Of a stretch of DNA of 64,000 bases, positions 58,261-64,000 are shown in pieces. The translations under genes and the position numbers were made by a program. Under the pieces are notes generated by a model. That model was given only the letters and a program-made list of their open reading frames with translations, was not told where the DNA came from and searched no databases. Position 1 is the stretch's first letter, and every line of letters starts with the position of its first letter. Source of the DNA: Cymbidium sinense (taxonomy: Eukaryota; Streptophyta; Magnoliopsida; Asparagales; Orchidaceae); assembly GCA_021442155.1 (NCBI GenBank), contig CM038215.1:210732982-210796981 (forward strand), written 5' to 3'.

Positions 58261-60190
58261 ATGTCTTCTGGCAAGTTGATCTTCTTATTCTCCTCTAGTG
58301 TGGATTTGGCCTTGGATCAGACCATACTCACCGCTACCCCCGTGATCCAGTTCAGACTTGACTTTGAGAACTTCAAAATCACATATGAGGGACCAACCCT
58401 CACCACTATTAGCTAGGAGATGGTGGCAGGGAAGAAGCCACTTCTCTAATTTGATGTATAGTATGGTTCTACCTTTTCCTCTCTAAAGAGGAAGATTGTT
58501 GCGGTTCCCACACCCTTGTCAGTTCTAGTGCTAGTGTTGGCAGTACAGTCTATTGCTTTTGTTGTAGTTCTAGCACGGGCTAGTACCTTCTTGTTGGTTC
58601 CCCATGCTCTTAAGGGGAAGGCCATCTTAGCTTCTGAGATAGTCACCCATACCTTCAAGGTAAGTTCTAGCTCCTATTTCATCATGCTCACTAAGAATCA
58701 GCACCACAATAAGAACCGCAAGGTCAAGCAATAGGAGCACGAGGTGAGGCAAATAGATGAAGCCTCTCATGTTGTTGAGCAGGGTTTCCCTCATGAGACC
58801 TCTCCATTCTTGAGTGGTAGTAGGTTCCACTTTTTCTCAACTTCAGAAGAGAGGGAGAACTTTGATAGTATCATTGCATCACCCCCACCGCCTACAAAGT
58901 TTAAGATACCAGCTAGGGATAGGAGGAAGCTCTACGCTAGTCTATGATCTGTTCTTCGCCGAGTTAGTAGAGCCCATAGACGCTCGGAGTTTGGTACTTT
59001 ACATGATCTGAGGAACTTGATCCCTAGGAGTGTTAGGGATTAGATACATAGAGAGAGGGCCTCTAAAGCCAGAATTACTGCCCAAGCAAGCAAGTACGAG
59101 AGGAGGATGTTTGCCAAACAGTCGATGGCCTCTACTTTGATGGATTTCCCTGATTGGTTAGTGATTAGAGCTAATCATTCTGATCACATAGTTCTCATTG
59201 GAATCATCAATCGCAAGAGGAGATCTCTGATGAAGAGGTAGACGGTGTCCCCTATACTACATTGCTCCACCTCGTCACCACAAAGTTCCCATCCCTGTCA
59301 ACACAAAGTTTCACAAGCCCCCTTCTGGAGAGAGAGCTTCTCCACTAGTTATCCGGCTATGGCCCAAGGATCCCACTCCATCTATTCAATCTGTTGAGGT
59401 GAGGCTGAGCTCCCCCATTCGACCTTCAACTTCAACTATGGTAAAGAGGGAGTGATGACCCAAGGGCGTCATGGTCGCTCCACCTTCATTGTAGTCAGAG
59501 GAAGGGAGGGGATACTGACATAGTCTCCATGTTAGTTGAGCCAGCCAGGGAGTGCACCCCACCAGCTCAGAGTATTCATCACATAGAGTTTATAGAGCTC
59601 AGTCTAGTGGGTAGTCATTCACCATTTATTTGTAGAGCGGGGCAAAGTAGATGACCATTCTTTAAAGGATATTTTAGAAGACTATCATACTGCAGTCAAA
59701 CAAATAGTCGAGTGCGACCATTCTGATCATGAGGAGGGTAGAGTTGACTTCAACCCCAATGAGGATGACATGTTGGACTACTCAGCCAGAGTCTACATGG
59801 TTGACACACGAGGATCCCTATAAAGGGAATGTCATAGTCAAGAAGGTACTGTAGTTGAGGAAGGTGACACCTCTCACTCAACTCAACACCTCCTTCAGTA
59901 GCTCAAGTAGAAGGATGATCAGATAGATAGGATGGAAAAGAGGGTATAGGAGTTGATGGCAGTCATTCTAGCCTTATAGAACCAAGCCCTAGTCTCACAG
60001 CCTTCCCTATGGTGGCTGATCGGCCAAAGTTGGTACATACCTTAGATCAATCTAAGTTCACTCCCATGGATGACAATGTTGTTAGCTTGCATATGAAGGT
60101 CACCGATAGCACCTCCATGCATGAAAAAGATATCAAGCAGATGGCCGAGCAACTGGTCAAAAAGCATTGGTACAAGCCCTGGGAAGCTCA
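58261..60190 (+). pseudogene. ORF1-like region upstream of gag, copy 2
   Basis: Starts MSSGKLIFLFSSSVDLALDQ, then 'RLDFENFKITYEGPTLTTIS'. Later open parts read 'STSEERENFDSIIASPPPPT', 'KFKIPARDRRKLYASL', and after a shift 'RKRRSLMKR'. Near 60009-60218 'EKDIKQMAEQLVKKHWYKPW' leads into gag. It is better preserved than in copy 1 but still has stops. No domain is recognised; the order relative to gag resembles the extra ORF of Ogre elements. Confidence 0.55.
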
Positions 60191-60935
60191 TCTATTCCAA
60201 AAGGTACACCCTACCTAGAGGAATTTGATGTAGTTCAATACCCTAAGGGTTTTATGCCACCATCTTTCAAGATTTTGATGGCACTGGGAACCAAGGCAGC
60301 ATATTACATACTTCTAGGTGAGTTGTTGCAACGCTAGAGGCAGTGATGCACTTCTTTTTGGCCTTTTTATTAGTAGCTTAGCTAGTGTCGTATTTGATTT
60401 ATATGTCAAACTGTCCAATGGTTGGGTGAAGACCTTTGCTGAGTTAGAGCATCTCTTCATCAAGAGATTTGTAGGAGCTCAGCAAATGGTAATTGTAGGT
60501 GACCTCATCATAGAGAAATAGAAACCCAACGAGTCTCTTGTTGATTATATTCTTAGATGACACAACCTGAGTATGAAATATGAACCATAGCTGTCTGAAC
60601 GGCATGCCATTGAGATTTCACTTAAGAATATCCATGGCTTGGCCACCTTCATGCTTAAGGGCTACATCATAAAGACATTTGAGAAGCTAATCAACAAGGC
60701 AGCTAACCTACAAGAAGAAGCCAAGCAGTTACCCTTTTCAAACCAATCATCTAAGCCCAAGCCTCAGAAGATATTTGAGAAGAAGCTTGAGATAATTATG
60801 TCAATGGATAAGGGAAAGCAGCTAGCTAGAGCTCAATTTGAGAGGCCGGATTTAGCAACCTCTACTGTGACCTCCTCTTCCACCACCTCGGTCACTAAAC
60901 TAGCCACCACAGCTGCCACAATACTACCGCTATAG
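60191..60935 (+). pseudogene. Gag (Retrotrans_gag-like), copy 2
   Basis: A frameshift near 60210-60320 splits the P.F..FDG.G start. Then come 'CNARGSDALLFGLFISSLAS', 'VVFDLYVKLSNGWVKTFAEL', 'FIKRFVGAQQ', 'NESLVDYILR' and 'AIEISLKNIHGLATFMLKGY'. The tail at 60639-60935 stays open and is rich in Lys, Ser and Thr. The W of the WY motif is changed to LY. Confidence 0.8.
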
Positions 60936-62060
60936 TAGCCTACTCAGCAGTAGTTTCCATATCCAATAAGTAGCTATTTTTCACCTACTCATGTTAAAAA
61001 ATTAAGCAAGCCATACTCTTTCAAGAGGGAGGTAGTCAAGAAAATCTTCAAGAATCTCTTGAAGAAACTTAATTTTTAGCTACTCGAACCTAAGAGGTTG
61101 GAGGAAGTAGGCAGGAGTGATAATCCTAGCTATTTCCTCTACCATCGCATGTTAGGTCATGTTTTAGAAGATTGCATTACCTTCAATGACTAGCTTGAGC
61201 ATAGCTACAAGTTAGGAGCTATAGTTATCCATAAGGAATACTTATTACAACAACCATTCAGTTATGTTAGAGTAATCCTTGGGGATACTTTCAATCCTCT
61301 TAAGACTAAAGAAAGTTGGGATATTTCTTTATCACATACCCAAGAAAATCATCTCTAAAATCAAGAAACTTTCTCTATAGGTGCCTGAAGAAGCTCAAAC
61401 CTCCAATACCAAAGAAAGTTTACTAGTTACGAAGGACAACTCGAGGAGGGTGGAAGCCAAACAACGACATTCTATCACCCTTGCTCGAGAAAGATCTGTA
61501 GAATAACCACCATCCAAGTCCAGCACTCCTTCCACCATTGCAGCTACTACCACCTCCACTAGCACCTCTTCTATCGACAGGAGCATTGTATCCACGAATG
61601 AGGGAACCACACCCATCACTCCGCTTGCTTTACTTGATTTATATCATGTACCTCCACCCAAATTAAAGAAATCAATAAAGAAAGCTGATTTCACTTACAT
61701 TTTTTCTACTTCTAATGGTTTTAGTTTTATTTTTATTGAAATCTCTCTAAGTACAAATAATAATATCTCAAATAGTTTGGATCCATTCCTTTCTAATTCA
61801 GAGTAAGATTTCCCTTCCCTAAATCAATTGGGTTCACTTCTTGAGATTGACTTGGAGTCAATGGACTCCTAAGATCTCATAGAAGCTATAGGTGTACCTG
61901 ATGAGCAGGTAGAACTTTCCACAAACTCATCATTCCAAGAAGTCATTGAAGTCAACCTACGTAATGGCAATGTTCTACCTCCTAGGGTAACACCTAAGGA
62001 TAAAGGTAAATAGGTCATTGGTTCTAGTGAGTAAATAGCCCCTCCACAAGATGCTCCATC
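60936..62060 (+). pseudogene. Gag C-terminal and zinc-knuckle region, copy 2
   Basis: 'FKREVVKKIFKNLLKK' precedes 'YFLYHRMLGHVLEDCITF' (61129-61182), the C.YHR..GH...DC pattern of plant gypsy Gag with its first Cys changed to Phe. It then continues to 'TPLALLDLYHVPPPKLKKSI' and 'VNLRNGNVLPPRVTPKDKGK', matching copy 1. Confidence 0.65.
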
Positions 62061-62760
62061 GACGGATATGCTTATGGAGGCCCAACCCAGAGTTGATTAC
62101 AACATCCTCACTCATCTTAGAAAGTTGCCAGGTAAGTTAAGCATGACACACTTGTCATATCTAAAGAGATGAGGGAATCTCTTGTCAAAGCTTTGCTTGA
62201 CCCATAGATATGCTTAGCTCAGCTAACAACTACTGGAGAGGAAGCACACTACTCAAAGGACATCTTAGGAGTGACATTCAGCAATGAAGACCTACTTCTA
62301 GGGATGATCAAGCATAACCATCCTCTTTATATTATAGTGGATGTTGGAAGATTTAGGTTATCCAAAATTCTGGTTGACCCGAGTGCATTAGTCAACATTA
62401 TGAGGCTAAGAACCCTTGCTTACTTGAGGATTGACATCTCTAAACTCCAAATGGAGAGGATGATGTTGAAAGGATTCAATGAATAAGGCGAGAGGGCCTT
62501 AGGCTCCATAATGTTGTCACTAGAGATAGATTATTAGAATACTGAAGCTAGGTTTCATATAATAGACTCAGATACATCTTTCAATGCATTGCTTGAGAAA
62601 CTGTGGATGCATGATAACAACATGGTTCCATCCTCTTTACATCAGTGCATCAAGTTCATGAGAGGTTAAATCGAGCATTGTGTCAAAGGAGATCTCAAAC
62701 CCTTTTCAATTCATGAGGTCAGGATATGTGAGGATGTAGTCTACTACCTCCCCTAAAACC
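62061..62760 (+). pseudogene. Aspartic protease (retropepsin), copy 2
   Basis: 'YNILTHLRKLPGKLS' leads in. The core is VTFSNEDLLLGMIKHNHPLY, 'FRLSKILVDPSALVNIMRLR', 'MMLKGFNE' stop 'GERALGSIML'. The catalytic DPG reads DPS, losing the glycine. The downstream 'FNALLEKLWMHDNNMVPSSL' and 'HQCIKF' match the NALLGRPW.H....VPSTLHQ motif of this protease group, with GRPW changed to EKLW. Better kept than copy 1 but inactive by these changes. Confidence 0.82.
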
Positions 62761-63715
62761 AAAAAGTTTATTCTCGTGAACTTAGTCAAAATCCCCATGT
62801 GGAAGAAAAAGAAAAAAAAAGAGAAAGAAAAGAGAAAAGAAAAGGAAAAAGAAAATGAAATTGAAGAGAAAATGCAGCAAGAAATAGACTCAAAGGAGGA
62901 AGTGGAGCCTGACATTAGATTCCACCCACTTTGTTACTCCATTCAAACATGTGGGGAGGATGACCCAAACTCCATGAGGAGGTAGTCCTAGGGGTGGAAG
63001 ACCTCCATACCTACCAGGAGATTTGTCCCAGCTACCAAAAGAAAACCTGCTACCCATATAGACTTAGAATGTAGTTTAGAGGATGAGTCCTAAATGGTTA
63101 GCACATAGGCCAACTCTTCTTGACAGCAGATCTCATTAGAGGTGACACTCGAGCCAAACAGTGATAAACACCATATTCCCAAGCAAAGCATAAGTGTATT
63201 TAAGTCTTCTTTATGTGAAATTCTTAGGCACCAATTGGGAACCTTAGCTCTAACCCCACTTTCTCATAAAATGTGGAGGATTTGGTCATTAAAAAAGCCC
63301 CTAAATCATCCACAGTTGTGAAGATTCAGAGGTTCTATCCTAGAGCATCTTCCTTAAGTTAATAAGTTGATGTAGAACTTAAGGATAATTCATATAAATA
63401 TTTAATATAATTACCTTTTGATTGGTACTCACCTTGTGTTCATAATTTAACAAAGAAATGGTTAATCTCACATACATGGTCTAAATACAAGTCAGATTAC
63501 TTCGAAAGGATATGGAACAATGGATGCAAGAACTTTCAATCAAGATTAGGACTAGGCTTTGGCATAGTAGGCCCAGTTGATGATGATGATTACTGCTTAG
63601 TCATCACTAATCTTTTGGAGTCTAATAGGTTCTTTTCAAATCACATTAACTCATATGAGGAAGGTGTGCTTAGAAACTTCTAATGACTCAAATGACTTTC
63701 AAATCATGGATGCAC
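62761..63715 (+). other. Protease-RT linker with Lys/Glu-rich tract, copy 2
   Basis: An A/G-only strand of over 60 bp (about 62805-62865) encodes a Lys/Glu-rich run, followed by 'MQQEIDSKEEVEPDIRFHPL'. The rest matches 42560-43380, including the 'TWSKYKSDYFERIWNN' and 'LGFGIVGPVDDDDYCLVITN' parts. Polypurine content is a property of the linker in both copies and not a 3' polypurine tract of the element. Confidence 0.5.
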
Positions 63716-64000
63716 CATTAGAGCTTAAAGAAGAAATCAAATCAACCATTGATGAACTCAAAGAAATCAACTTAGGAATCGATGAAAATCCACGTCCGAC
63801 ATACATTAGTCCTTTTGCTGAATAAAATTGAAACCAATGACTTTGTTAGGCTACTCATTGAGTTTAAGGATTGCTTTGCATAGAGTTAAGAAGAAATACC
63901 CATATTGGCTCTTGATATAATAGTTCATAAGCTAGTGATACAAACTGATGTTAACTCTATCAAGAAAGCTCCTAGATGCATAAAATTAGACATTGAACAA
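63716..64000 (+). pseudogene. Reverse transcriptase N-terminal part, copy 2 (cut by window)
   Basis: 'APLELKEEIKSTIDELKEIN'-like lead-in, then 'RLLIEFKDCFA' stop, 'EEIPILALDIIVHKLVIQ' and 'SIKKAPRCIKLDIEQ' at the edge, matching 43381-43640 of copy 1. The RT catalytic core lies beyond the window. Confidence 0.75.

Larger units (their letters stand above)
48639..64000 (+). mobile_element. Ty3/gypsy Tat/Ogre-like retrotransposon copy 2 (cut by window end)
   Basis: Same order as copy 1: LTR, primer-site-like sequence, hairpin array, ORF1-like region, gag, protease, linker, then the start of RT at the window edge. Nucleotide divergence from copy 1 is high, and many stops are private to one copy. 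The two are therefore old, independent insertions rather than a segmental duplication. Confidence 0.8.

Noticed and set aside
62805..62865. Polypurine tract of the retrotransposon 3' end
   Set aside because: It lies between protease and RT, inside the coding region, and no LTR follows.

Overview
The window looks like gene-poor, repeat-filled nuclear DNA from a land plant with a large genome. It is AT-rich. Every coding trace I can recognise belongs to plant transposable elements: Ty3/gypsy gag-pol of the Tat/Ogre type with two RNase H domains, an L1-type LINE with a DUF4283-like ORF1, and a 'putative plant transposon protein' (PF20167-like) pseudogene. I see no intact host gene, tRNA, rRNA or CRISPR array. 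All coding traces are interrupted by stops or frameshifts, so this is a graveyard of old insertions. I cannot name the species.

One retrotransposon family makes up most of the window. I infer very long terminal repeats of about 6.9 kb (28973-35859) and 7.8 kb (48639-56484). They begin TGTTGACC and end TGTGGTGTCA. These ends recur in other copies: the 5' end at 1933 on the minus strand, and the 3' end at 6760, 26620 and, reversed, 46221. Each 3' half has a TATA box with a GGTAG/CTACC hairpin 1.40-1.48 kb before the LTR end. A primer-binding-site-like sequence follows both long LTRs. Next comes an array of covarying hairpins, then an ORF1-like region, gag, protease, a linker, reverse transcriptase, RNase H and a second RNase H. 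Copy 1 (28973-45412) stops after the second RNase H. Copy 2 (48639 to the window end) runs off the edge in the RT.

Layout: 1-6760, an inverted LTR 5' part followed by LTR middle and 3' parts, with an 800-bp duplication and a (TA)n tract; 6761-11361, a forward LTR fragment; 11490-13310, a reverse LTR fragment; 13320-21195, a LINE whose EN-RT segment has expanded into about 6.4 tandem copies of roughly 920 bp in an alternating A/B order; 21204-24520, a reverse LTR fragment; 24540-26620, a forward LTR 3' part; 26621-28972, a pseudogene island with palindromic GCACC motifs; 28973-45412, element copy 1; 45413-46220, unassigned AT-rich DNA; 46221-48620, a reverse LTR 3' part; 48639-64000, element copy 2.

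The strongest candidates for something undescribed are RNA-like structures in the element. One is the array of about 19 (copy 1) and 13 (copy 2) hairpins between the primer site and ORF1, whose stems change in a compensated way around a conserved 10-nt loop. The others are two further conserved hairpins and a repeated module inside the LTR. The higher-order LINE macrosatellite is the second notable structure.
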